A DNA stretch of 64,000 nucleotides, from assembly GCA_002682825.1 (NCBI GenBank), contig NOKP01000003.1, positions 2,976,001 to 3,040,000 of the forward strand, given 5' to 3'. The notes beneath the pieces are model-generated. The model was given only the letters and a program-made list of their open reading frames with translations. It searched no databases and was not told where the DNA came from. The stretch is from Neonectria sp. B-13 (lineage: Eukaryota > Ascomycota > Sordariomycetes > Hypocreales > Nectriaceae). The stretch's first letter is position 1. Every line of letters begins with the position of its first letter. This document shows, piece by piece, positions 1-11,162 of the stretch. The position numbers and the translations under genes were made by a program.

Positions 1-3000
1 GGAAGCGGAGTGGCGTCGCGTGGGCTGAAGACGGGTTACAGGCGTGTCTCTGGAGATTGCCCCCAGGGCTTGAGATTTTGTGGGTTAGCGGAAGTGGTTT
101 AGATGGGTTGGTGATGTCGATGGGCGCAAAAAGAAAAACAAGGGTGTTGTGCTATTGGTCCGGCCGGGAGTCGGTTTGTTGACTTTCCGCTGCGCTTTCG
201 GGACGGAGGGCTTTTACCGGACGAGCAGCGGCATTCAGGGGGTTTTGAGGGGGCCCGGGGGCCTATCACAGGGCGCGAAAGCCCGGGAGTGTTCATTCCA
301 GGGCACGCGTTGCAGGGGGTAGGGCCATTGTAAATTTGCGATGGGGGTACGAATACGCTTTTGGGCTGCTCGGGCTGCTCCGGTCGGTACCTGCGTCGTT
401 GGTGACGATCCCAGCTTTTGGCGAGGTACCCCGGCGGTACGAATACTCAAGTGCAATCCTGCAGGTCAGCATTTTGCAGGAGGCCCCTGCCAAGAGCCGG
501 GCACGCTCATTGGTCGCCTTGGCGCAGCTGCAAGATTCGTATAGCGATCTGGGCCGGTCCCCACAGTCTAGTTAAGTCCACCGGCGAATTGCCTCTGCCA
601 GGCATGTCATCTTCATCCTTCATCCCTACAAAGTCCTCTTGCTTGAGGTTGCACCACCCAAATGGGCCATGGAGTCTCGGCATCAGGCTGTAGTCCGGCC
701 CCTGCCGATGCTTGCTTTGGGCTTGGAAGCCTCATGTCGCTTGCTGATTGGCTTCTTCTGCCCGCCCCGGATCCACTTGCTATACGAATCGTGCAGCACA
801 CTAACCCCCGGGACGAACCACCACCAACTGCTTGATCAAGTTCAAACTCTTGGCCTCGTCTTGACCTCGCCTTGACTTGTTTGACGTCTCACTCTCTTGA
901 GCCTCATCCCCGCCCCGTCCGGATCCGGTATTCTGTGTCCGTTTGCTATACGAATCGTGCAGGACGCTAGGCTTCATCTCGAAGCATCTTCAATTGTCCC
1001 AAGTTGACCTCACGATACCACTCAACCGCAGCTTCCGCCTCATCTCGTTCTATGTATACCCCGTGCGGTCTTTCACACGTCACCGGAGTCATTTTTGCTC
1101 TGCCAGGTTGCTACACGAATCATGCAGAATGCTGGGCCTCATCTCGAAGCATCTTCAACTATTCAGGTCAACCTCACGATGCCATTCACTCGCGTCTTCA
1201 GCCTCATCCCGTTCTACGCATACCCCCATGCCGTCTTTCGCACGTCGTCAGGATCCGTTCCTTTCTGCCAGGTTGCTACACGAATCGTGCAGCACGCTAA
1301 GCCCGGACTCAGTCCACGCGATTAACCTCCGATGCCCCCCGGCAGACCAACGTCATGATGCCATCGACACCAGGGCCCTCTCGCCTTTCCCCAGGTTGAG
1401 TATTGTCTACCCGCTTGCTATACGAATCTTGCAGCACGCTAGGCCCCGACACAACACTCACGCTCAGCCAACTACCCAGGGATCCCATCCAACCTCCAGA
1501 GCCTTGGCGTTTACCATACCACGCAGCTATCTACAGATCGCGCTCTACCTGTTGAGATGTTTTTTTCTGCAACTTCTGCGTCGTCATCCACCCCACCTGT
1601 GTGACTGGATCCCTCTCTTCTCCTGCCTGAACGTCCGATCCGCACTCCGTACCGGACCGGTGTGCCCTCGGGTGTTGATCCACTACCGTTGGCGCAGTCT
1701 AGCAGACATGTTCCCTCTGGGGGAATCCTGGCAGGACATCAAAAGTGCTGAGGCTATTGTCACCCCTTACAGGGACGCTGATCTCGGGTGAAAGCATCCC
1801 ATCCTCTCGGGGGAAAGACATTCCACCTTCACGGCGGTCTTTCTTGTCCCGCAACGATAGACGAGGACTACATCTGTTGGCACCGCCGGCTTCCCCGGTC
1901 TGACTTCAGTTCGAAAGAGGGGGTCATGATGATTCAGGGTCAATCGGGGTCCCCGTACAGACCGCTCCAAGTCGTGACTGCAAAACTCGTTCGACGCGGG
2001 ACTTCGGACTGCCTCTTGTGAGTCCAGGGGCTTAGGGCTGGCAGAGAATCCAACCCTCCCCTGGTCTCAAAAATCCCTCGCTATATCGATACAATCAAAC
2101 TCCGTTCAAGAAGACACCGTATTGCTCTGGTTCTTGTGATTTTGGTGGTTCTTGTGGCTATACTTCCCTCGTCACCACTCGTTACGCTTCCGCACCATTT
2201 GATTGCCGTATCTCTTGATTCCTGGGTCTACCGCCCACCTCGTGACTTCGTCTTCCCAATTTCCTTCGTTTTTCAATCTCGCCCTCTCTTCCTTTGCTGT
2301 TTTATCTCTATCCATCCACGCCGTCTCTCCCCCTGAGCTCATTATACTACCTATGTTCTCAGCCTTAATCATAGACCCATTCAGTTTATGTCACAGCAAT
2401 GCCACTGGCATCTTTCAACGAGTAGTTGATCGCCTGTCGAAGACCTAAAATCATATATGGTTCGAAGCCTAACCGATATACGGGTGCAGCTTGCACGCGA
2501 ATAAGCCGCCGCTTCGCATTTAACCTCATATAGTGAAGTTGACCTCGTGGAGAAGTCCGTGGGAAGGCTCGGACTATATGCATACGTACCTCTGGACATG
2601 ACTAACAGTACTACGGTTTTGTTAACCAACGCAGGTGTTGTGACGGGCAGAAACTCAATTGCTAAGTCTCTAGGGAAGCAGAATAGGGGGTGATTTCATG
2701 AACCCTCCGTCAAACACTTACATCTAGCAACATCATGTTACTGTCTCCATTTCAGCTACCACCGATACATTCCGACTCGTCGCAGCAATTCACACAATCC
2801 TCATCCAGATGCTATCCGAAAGTTCCTGGGGTGTCCTCTCCGAATCTCTGTTGTGGTGGTTAGAGCAGCGACCGCGCCAACATACTCGATCTCGCCACTT
2901 TCTGGGAGTCTTCCAAGCCCCTTTTCTTCGCTCCCCTGGTTGCACCTATCTGTGAATACTCTTCGCCCATGGGATTACACAACGGAGATATTACTATCAG

Positions 3001-4646
3001 GCTTCACCGTCATCGTCACTACACGATCAACAACCATTGCTGCGGTAAGCATCGTCGTTAACGCCTCTTATCCCAGCTGGCTGAGCTTCCTGGGTTTGCC
3101 TCCCGCTCATCCCTTCGCAGTATTCTCTTCCCTCCGACTGATGGTACTGTCCTTGATTGCAGCCCCTGTGACCGACCCAGTCTTTTTCTGCTTGGCCAAA
3201 GTCGCCTTGACGAATCTATCCGACGACACCACTTCCCCACGACCGAGGAACCGAATCTGCAGATCGTGCCAGGCCTAGAACTACGCATGCGTAAAGTTTG
3301 TACAACTGGACGTCTTCGGCTTCATCCTTCTCCCATTACCAGCAAGGCCGATGACTATCTCTCGTAGAACTCCAAAGGACAGCATTGTGGTGTGATAAAG
3401 GAAACACTCGAAGGATATTTGGCTTCGTAACTCTTCTTCGCTCCGACCCAGGCGCTGAACCCCAAAATTACGATCGCTCGTCTGCCTTTCTGGCGCTTAC
3501 TTCTGGCATCTAAACCCGACCAGACCCCCGAGCCTATATTCAACTGCTCCCCACAAGGTGAAGAAGTGTCGTTTAGCTGTATTATGTTAAGTAACCATCA
3601 GTCTCTGCATGAATGTGCCGTGCTGATGTTGAATGCAATGACACGGCGACCATACTCTAGGGCATCTAGCAGACCGGTAACGCTAACCGGCCACTGGAAG
3701 TCTCTCATCCATGAGATTCAGCTGAACGATACCAGTCTTTTTGCTTGGGTATATATACGTATACTCTTTCTTGTTTGCTTTAAGCTTTAATATGTCAGTA
3801 CTGAGATAGACTGGAACTGGGTGAAATCGGAGAGCGCTTGTTCCCTACTTCATCCTGAATTGAAAGGATTACTTGGGCACTTCCGCAGATATTAAAGAAC
3901 CGAGGAAGCAACGTTTTGATCATCATCGCTATATGACTATCCACAAGTGCTTCTCTTTCTACTAAGAACCATCCTCTTTCTGCACGTCGTCAGTCTTCGA
4001 CTAACAGGCCTTTACAAGTCAGCTTTCACTACACAATAAGAAATCAACTGTATCCAGAGGGATAGTCCATGTTCTGTTGCAAAAATAACTGAAGACCTTG
4101 AGGGGGCCTCTTTTGTCTGCAGTTAGACTGCCGGGTAGTAAGTGTAAACTAACGTCGTAAGGTGCGGCTGTGCCGAACGGTCTATTTCTAAGGCGAGCGT
4201 TATGGTATGCTTATGAGTGTTGTCCTTGATCAAAATATCGTGTGGTACATACAAAATAACGAACCTGGAGACCCGAATGTTGTGACAATGTTTCCTGACA
4301 GAACCACTCTGATGGCTGCTCTAACTCGAGTTTGGGGACTTATTCTTAATAGACATATCTAATCAAAACGGACAATTCTTCATCGTAGTCAACTTGTCAA
4401 AGCAGGCAACCGTGCCACTTTACGATCAAAAACCCATGAGTGAATGGTGTTGAATTAAATATCGCTGATAACCACACATCATAGTGTAAAATTCACCAGC
4501 CGGAACCCCTACCCGCTTCCCGCACCATGTGTTGAAATGCCACGTCCAATTTTTCGCCTCCCGAGTCCATAATCCCACGTTGAGTTGAGGGTACATGTCT
4601 ACCTATGCCAAGGTACAGCTAGTAGAGGAAAAACATCGCGTGTAGT
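1..4646. other. Gene-poor region at the left edge
   Basis: No coding region here can be supported. Several open frames exist, including one of 282 codons at 943-1791 and one of 141 codons at 2853-3278. They have serine-, arginine- and proline-rich composition, match no family I recognise, and lack convincing intron structure. The first 1.5 kb is GC-rich and holds the degenerate direct repeat listed separately. From about 3.5 kb the sequence becomes more AT-rich. The final part is downstream of the C1-THF synthase gene, which ends at 4647 on the minus strand. No tRNA or 5S rRNA was seen. Confidence 0.6.
777..1434 (+). repeat. Degenerate direct repeat, period about 165 bp
   Basis: A 20-bp core of the form TTGCTAYACGAATC-N-TGCAG starts at 777, 943, 1108, 1273 and 1415, so the spacings are 166, 165, 165 and 142 bp. 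The units starting at 943 and 1108 also share longer blocks after the core, such as CATCTCGAAGCATCTTCAA, and a similar GCCTCATC/TTCTA stretch further on. This looks like an old tandem duplication. An inverted copy of the core lies at 528-545. The similarity between units shifts reading frame internally, so it does not look like repeated protein sequence. Confidence 0.7.
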
Positions 4647-7600
4647 TTAGAACAAGCCGTCAACCTCCCCGGTCTCGACATCGACGTCGACGTTGAGGTA
4701 GCCAGGAGCAGTGGGCAGACCAGGGATGGTCTGAATGTCCGCAGCCAGCGCATACCTAGACTTGTCAGCATGGTGTCTTGAATCTGATCGGAAACGGAAA
4801 AACTTACAGATATCCAGCACCAGCAGCCATCCGGACATCTCGGATGGGAATCGTGAAACCGGTTGGGGCTCCCTTCAGGTCAGGGTCATGAGACAGCGAG
4901 TACTGCGTCTTGGCGATGCAGATGGGTAGGTTGGCATAGCCCTGGCGGGTGTACGTGTCGACCTTCTTCTGTGCCAGTTCGCTGAACTCGACCTTGGCGG
5001 CGCCGTACATCTTCTGGCCGATGGCCTCGATGCGGTCTTGCACAGTGCCCTCGAGATCGTACGTTAGAGTCATCTTCTTGGGCTTCGTGCTAGCAGCAAT
5101 GACGCCATGGGCTAGGTCAACCGCACCCTTGCCGCCCTCGGCCCAGTGGTTGGCCAGGATAGCATCCTCAGCACCGGCAGCGATAGCTTCCTCACGAACC
5201 ACGGCAATCTCGGCGTCAGTGTCGGTCGAGAACTTGTTGATGGCGACGACAACCGGGATACCAAACGACTTGGCGTTGGCAATGTGCTTCTTGAGGTTGA
5301 CACAGCCTGCGCGGAGGATATCGACGTTCTCCTCTCTGTAGATGGCGTTGAGGGGAGCGCCGGGGGCAATCGGGGGACCACCACCGTGGACCTTCAGGGC
5401 TCTGACAGTGGCAACGACGACGACAACGTCAGGGACCAGACCCGAGGTGCGGCACTTGATGTTGAAGAAACGCTCACCGCCCATGGTGAAGTCGAAGCCG
5501 GCCTCGGTGACGACGAAACCAGCCTTCTCGGCGTAGTCCTCGTCAGGCTCAGTACCTGCCAACTTGAGGGCGAGCTTGTCGGCGAGAATGGAGCTCTGTC
5601 CGATGCTGATGTTGGCGAAAGGTCCGGCGTGGACGAACACCGGCGTGCCCTCGAGGGTCTGCATGAGATTGGGCTTGATGGCATCCTTCATCAGGGCTGT
5701 CAGAGCACCGCCGGCACCGATATCATCACAAGTAACAGTGTCGCCACCGCGGGAAGTAGCGACGACCATGCGGCCAAGGCGCTCCCTCATATCACCTAGG
5801 CTAGTGCTGAGTGCGAGGATAGCCATGCACTCGCTGGCGACGGAAATGTCGAATCCAGTCTCGCGGGTCTGGCCCTTCTCAGTCGGAGCAGTACCGACGG
5901 TGATGCCTCGAAGGTGACGGTCGTTGACATCGAGCACGCGTCTCCAGGTGATGGTCTCGGGGTCAATGTCGAGACGAGCAAATCGGTTGATCTCGTCCTC
6001 GGTCAGATCGTCGGGGTTCGTTTTGTCGATGCCAACCTTCTTCAGTCGGCGGAGCATGACAGGGGAAAACTGCCTCTTGCCGTTCTTAGCAGGCACCAAT
6101 CGCCTGTACAGGGGGCCATTCTTCTGGGTGTTCTCGTGGAAGATTCGGGTCTCAATGGCAGCCGCAAGAAGGTTGTTGGCGGCAGTAATGGCATGGATGT
6201 CGCCAGTCAAGTGCAGGTTGAACTCGTCCATGGGAATGACTTGGCTGTAACCTCCACCGGCGGCACCACCCTTGATACCGAAGGTGGGGCCTTGGCTGGG
6301 CTGTCGGACATTGGCAAAGGTCAGTCGCCCGATATGAGCGCCCAATGCCTGAGCCAGGCCCATGGTCGTGGTAGACTTGCCCTCGCCGAGGGGAGTGGGG
6401 GTGATGCCAGTGACGACGACATAGCGACCGTCGCGTCGGTGCTCGAGCCTCTTGAGCAGGCTAAGATCGACCTTGCCCTTGTACGCGCCATAGGGCTCCA
6501 GTTCATGGGGAGCAATGCCAACCTCGGCGGCAATGCGGGTGATCTGCTTGGGGGTCTGACCTCGCGATATGGCAATGTCTGAGGGGACGGGGTCCTGGAG
6601 CTTCAAGGGCAGGGGAATAGTCTTCCTGAGTTTCTGAGACTCAAAGTAGAGGGTTGTAGCATCAACCACGTTTTGCAACAACATGGCCACAGTCATAGGA
6701 CCAACACCACCAGGCACAGGGGTGATGGCGGAAGCAACCTCGACGGCCGAGGCAAAGTCGACGTCACCCACGAGCCGGTAACCCGACTTCTTGGTCTCAT
6801 CCGGGAGGAAGTTTGTTCCGACATCAATGACGACGGCGCCGGGTTTAAGCCACTCGCCCTTGATGAACTGGGGCACGCCAATGGCAGCGACGACAACGTC
6901 AGCGCCCTTGACGAAGTTCTCGAGGCCCACAGTCTTGGAGTGGCAGACGGTGACAGTGGCATCGGCATTGCGCAACAGGTAGCTGACAGGGCTTCCGACA
7001 ATGTCGCTTCTACCAACGACAACGGCGTTCTTTCCCTTCAGGTCAACACCAGACTCATTGAGCAGGAACATGACGCCCTTGGGGGTGCAGGGGACGAAGA
7101 GAGGGTTTCCGCCTCGCTTGGCGAGCTCTCCAATGTTCTTGGTGCCAAAGCCATCGACATCCTTCTCATCCACCACAGAGGAGGTGATGACGTACTCGGA
7201 GATGTGGCTAGGAAGCGGCAGCTGAACCAGGAGACCATTCACCGAAGGGTCATTGTTCAACTGGCGAATCTGGTCAAGGAGCTCAGGCTCGCTGATGGAT
7301 TCAGAGAAGTGAATCAATTCGCAAGCAATGCCAGCCTAGAAGACAATCAAGTCAGTAAATAACATCCCATTGACTGCAGCATGTGAAAGAAGAGAAATGA
7401 ATAAGATCTCACCTCTTGAGCGGCCTTGGTCTTCATGCGAACATAGGTGTCTGCGGGGAGGTTAGTGAGATATCAAATGGAAGAGAAGCCCCGCGGGGTG
7501 GCGGGGCAGGGTTTCACCAACTAGAGTCAGAACGATCACCCACTGCGAACACATTGAGTCAGTTACGGATGCGCAAAACGGTATTTTGGTGTAGGACGAG

Positions 7601-7734
7601 TCTATCGCACCTTGGATGATCTTGAGACAGGGCTTGAACCGAGGGTTGAGTCTCTGCTTCTCGATAATCTCAATGCCGAGACGTTCCCGGATGGCCTTGG
7701 CAATGGCGGTGCCGTCAAGCTTAATGGCGCCCAT
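4647..7734 (-). CDS. ADE3/MIS1: C-1-tetrahydrofolate synthase (trifunctional)
   Basis: This trifunctional enzyme combines methylene-THF dehydrogenase, methenyl-THF cyclohydrolase and formyl-THF synthetase, which interconvert one-carbon folates for purine and formyl-Met-tRNA synthesis. Exons on the minus strand are 7611-7734, 7522-7542, 7413-7450, 4808-7335 and 4647-4755, giving 2820 nt and 939 residues, the family length. The dehydrogenase/cyclohydrolase domain (about 1-300) carries GDRSDSNTYVRMK, with the YxxxK catalytic pattern rebuilt across two splice junctions, and LPLPSH. The synthetase domain (about 320-939) carries the ATP-binding [12 protein letters not shown]. Exon 2 is only 21 nt. 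The start chosen is the first ATG (gccATGG). However, the same frame stays open for over 500 nt upstream with a presequence-like composition, so a mitochondrial form may also be made. The gene is transcribed divergently from eIF3i. Which compartment it serves is inference. Confidence 0.95.
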
Positions 7735-9422
7735 GGCTACAGTCGTCGAGGTCAAGTGCCGTCTCTGAGTGAGGACAGATGAAAGCACTGTGCAGTCTCG
7801 GCGAGTAGAGCGGAGTAACAGTGAAGAGCCAACAGCGGAAGAAGCAGTGGCAGCAGGCGACGAGGATGGGCGACGACGGTATGAGTCTGGGAAGTCGTCG
7901 CAGTAGTATGAGACGTGGGCCCGAGTGGGAGGAGGGGCAGCACAATCACGGCCGGCAGACACGGCCGAAGCAGGAGATTCGCACAACCGGAAGTCACCCG
8001 ACGGAGCGTGCGATAGTGCGTGTGAGAGTGCGTGTGAGCCTGCTTGTGCGTGTGCGTGTGCGTGTGCGTGTGCGTCCCGTTGTGCGTGTGTGTGCGAGTG
8101 TGAGTGGCGCGCCGACTGGGTCCCGGCTATTGTAGGTGTAGCTTCCAGCCGTGATCGTCGACGGAGCCCGCCGCCGACAGTTGACGGCCAAAACAGCCGA
8201 CGGCCAGCGTACCAAGTTGGCGCGCGGAATAGCGAACTGGGACCTGAGGCGCCATAGACGCGAGGCGCGATGCCCATTGCTATTTTTGTGTATGGATATG
8301 CGCCGTATCTGCCTGTGTATCGTGTAGTGTATACCGACTGGGCTCCGACTGTGCAAGCCCCTGTGGTTGAACCACAAGACAGATTTGGTGCGAAAGGACT
8401 GCCCGCAGATCCTCAAGGTATGGCAGTGTATCTGGATGTACAGCCGGGTACAATTGGGTGTCCAGAAGCAGGCTCGGTGAGGAGAACGAGGTCTAGGCGG
8501 AGAAGAACAGAAACAGGAGACACAGTGACTCCAAGACCAACCTCTATCGCAAACTGATCAAAGTGGTAGAAACAATATTGTACAGCACCCGCATCATCAG
8601 GTCATCGGAGAGAGTACAGTCGACAGAATTTCGAAATATCGGATGATCTTCCACCCTCCCAACCTGTTCTAGAGTAATCCAACTAGGACACAGGTCAAGG
8701 CATCATTCCTTGAGGAGAAGACTTTGGTCGTGACGTAGAACACTCTGAGGGTCCAAGGATGACGATAGAGTCGAAGTGGGGTGGGATGAGTCAATCAATG
8801 CAATGACACCGTTTCCAAAGTCAAGAGCATCGCCGAAGAGTGACAGGGGAGATGGCGCTGGATCTCTTCGTTGAACAACACAACCTCAATGTTAAGTTGC
8901 TGGCCTCTTACACCCAAAACCACGATCGGAGAAAACACCTGATTGGGGAGCATTGATGCCTCAGGATGGGTCGCCACCACTGACAAGAATAATGAGCCAC
9001 AAACAAAAAAAGCCGTCGATATGAGTCTGACTCCTCCGTGTCAATCTACTAGTGCGATGACTATCTCGTCTTTCAAGATGACTCAAATTAAATTTAACGA
9101 TCCTTTACACGTCAGGTCTGAGCAAAAGCCTCCTTGTGATGTGCTGTGATGTGACCCCCCCAAGGCAGAACTTGGAAGCCTCGACTGTGAGTGGATAGGA
9201 CATGCCCGGATCCACACCCGCCACGACCGTGTCAGTGATATCCGCACAGTCCTTAACCCCATCTGGAAATATGAGTCTCCCCCTCGCGGGGAGGGGGATT
9301 CTGTGCCCCACCAAAACGCACAACCGCCAAAAATTCCATCGCGAAAGCCCTCGCCATATAGCCAGCCTTTCCCGAACTTGCCTCCTCCATCGACCCCTCC
9401 AGCCCACACACACGACGACATC
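7735..9422. promoter_or_regulatory. Divergent intergenic region, C1-THF synthase / eIF3i
   Basis: This stretch separates two divergently transcribed housekeeping genes and must hold both promoters. Next to the C1-THF synthase start, 7735-8252 contains no ATG on the minus strand in any frame. A GTGTGC-type microsatellite lies at about 8020-8100. Just upstream of eIF3i (9280-9422) is a C/A-rich leader. I recognise no specific operator or TATA element with confidence. Confidence 0.55.
8020..8100. repeat. GTGCGT/GTGTGC microsatellite
   Basis: An imperfect run of GTGCGT and GTGTGC units lies in the leader or promoter of the C1-THF synthase gene. Read on the minus strand in the gene's frame it encodes an alternating His-Ala run. 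That makes it unlikely that translation begins upstream of this point in a functional protein. Confidence 0.8.
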
Positions 9423-10659
9423 ATGCGGCCCATTCTTCTTTCCGGGCACGAGCGTGCGCTCACTCAGATCCGGTACGTCGACTTCACCTCTTTTTCGATG
9501 GACGCGGTGGTTTGGAAGCGATCGCAGCACATAATCCGCCCAGTTGATAGCTGCCACCACAACGTCCCAACCATCACGAGCCCCTCTTCCCCCTAGCCTG
9601 GAGCTCCCGGCTAACCCCGCCGTCTGCAGATACAACCTCGATGGCGACTTGATCTTCTCCGTCGCCAAGGACCAGCAGATCTGTGTCTGGTTCTCCCACA
9701 ACGGCGAGCGTCTCGGCACTTACCACGGCCATGTCGGTGCCATCTGGACCGTCGATGTCGACCCCACCTCGACCATGATCGCCTCCGGCTCTGCCGACAA
9801 CACCATCCGCCTTTGGGAGGTCAAGACCGGCCGCTGCCTCAAGGTATGGGAGTTCCCCACGGCCGTCAAGCGCGTCGAGTTCAACGAGGACGGCACCAAG
9901 TTGCTGGGTGTCACCGAGAAGCGTATGGGATACCTGAGCAACATCATCGTCATGGACATCAACCCCGACGTCGACGCTGAGCAGAGTGACGAGAAGGTCC
10001 TCACCATCGTCGCAGACGAGAGCAAGGCCACCGTCGCCGGCTGGAGCAACCTCAGCAAGTACATCATCGCCGGCCACGAGGACGGCAGCGTCAGCCAGTA
10101 TGATGCCAAGACTGGTGACCTGCTCGACAACCTCCCCATCCACGAACTCAACCAGCCCATCGTCGACCTGCAGTGGTCTACTGACCGCACCTACTTCATC
10201 ACTGCCTCCAAGGACAAGACCTCCAAGGTATGTTGCGGTACTCCCCATCAACACGTATCCTCCCTCTCATGCTAACTGTGCTTCCTCTAGCTCATCTCCG
10301 CTGCGGACCTCGAAGTTTTCAAGACCTACACCAGCGACACTCCCCTCAACAGCGCCACCATCACCCCCAAGAAGGACTTCGTGATCCTCGGTGGTGGTCA
10401 GGCCGCCATGGACGTCACCCGTACCTCTGCCCGTCAGGGTAAGTTCGAGGCCCGCTTCTACCACAAGATCTTCGAGGACGAGATCGGCCGTGTGCGTGGC
10501 CACTTCGGTCCCCTCAACACCGTCGCCGCCGACCCCAGCGGCAAGGGCTATGCAAGCGGCGGAGAGGACGGCTACGTGCGAGTTCACCACTTCGACAAAG
10601 GTTACTTCGATTTCATGTACGAGGTCGAGAGGGAGCGAAAGAACAAATTGCAGCAGTAG
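9423..10659 (+). CDS. tif34: Eukaryotic translation initiation factor 3 subunit I
   Basis: This WD40-repeat subunit of eIF3 acts in cytoplasmic translation initiation by scaffolding eIF3b and eIF3g. Exons 9423-9472, 9630-10227 and 10291-10659 give 1017 nt and 338 residues, matching the usual length of about 340. The N-terminus [16 protein letters not shown] is typical of the family. Blades are visible as [12 protein letters not shown] followed by [12 protein letters not shown], then [16 protein letters not shown] rebuilt across intron 2, and [13 protein letters not shown] near the C-terminus. Intron 1 (157 nt) interrupts an Arg codon after residue 16; intron 2 is 63 nt. An AATAAA lies 46 nt after the stop. 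The gene converges with the ISWI gene. Confidence 0.95.
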
Positions 10660-11162
10660 ATGCGTTCTTTTCCTGTGGGCTTGCATCGTTCGGCGTTGGG
10701 GGACAATAAATCTTTGTTCAAGGGCAAAAGGGGGACGGAGGGAGAGGGACGGCTTGTATTTCATACCATCTCTCCGTGGCTTAGGGAAAGGTCGAGGTTG
10801 GGCGACATGAACTGTTTCGACTCGGGTTGAATACCAGCCACACAGACAGACATGCTTTATTTTATGCAATCACGATATGGGTCCACATGGCAATGGAATC
10901 CAGACGCGTATCTAGATCTAGAGTCGTTCTCATGCTCAATTCTGTTTACTTACAACTGTACCAACCAGCGCCCTCCACCAGCTAGGCGCCTTTGACTCTA
11001 CCTGCCACTCTCCTGGTACACAGATTATCGCGCCAGACTGAACCAACCCTAAGAGACCTCATTCCCACCTGCCGAGAACCCTGAAGCAAAGCCAAACGCC
11101 GAGTCTATCTCGTCCAAGTGTGACCAACCAAAGACATCGTATCCCAGGATACATTTCCGTCC
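10660..11162. other. Convergent 3' intergenic region, eIF3i / ISWI
   Basis: About 500 bp lies between two converging stop codons and presumably contains both 3' UTRs. Apart from the AATAAA listed separately I see no feature in it. Confidence 0.6.
10705..10710 (+). terminator. Poly(A) signal AATAAA for eIF3i
   Basis: A perfect AATAAA hexamer lies 46 nt after the eIF3i stop codon. The position is plausible for 3'-end formation, although fungal poly(A) signals are loose, so this is suggestive only. Confidence 0.5.

Noticed and set aside
943..1791. A 282-codon open frame on the plus strand
   Set aside because: It runs through the degenerate 165-bp repeat. The similarity between units slips by one base between frames, composition is biased, and no family resemblance or splice sites support it.
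2853..3278. A 141-codon open frame with hydrophobic stretches
   Set aside because: No recognisable domain, no supporting gene structure, and similar-length frames occur on the opposite strand.
5146..7362. Several long open frames (up to 229 codons) on the plus strand
   Set aside because: They are antisense to the C1-THF synthase coding exon and follow from its codon bias.
8270..8557. A 95-codon frame in the C1-THF synthase / eIF3i divergent region
   Set aside because: No domain or conserved composition; it lies in presumed promoter DNA.
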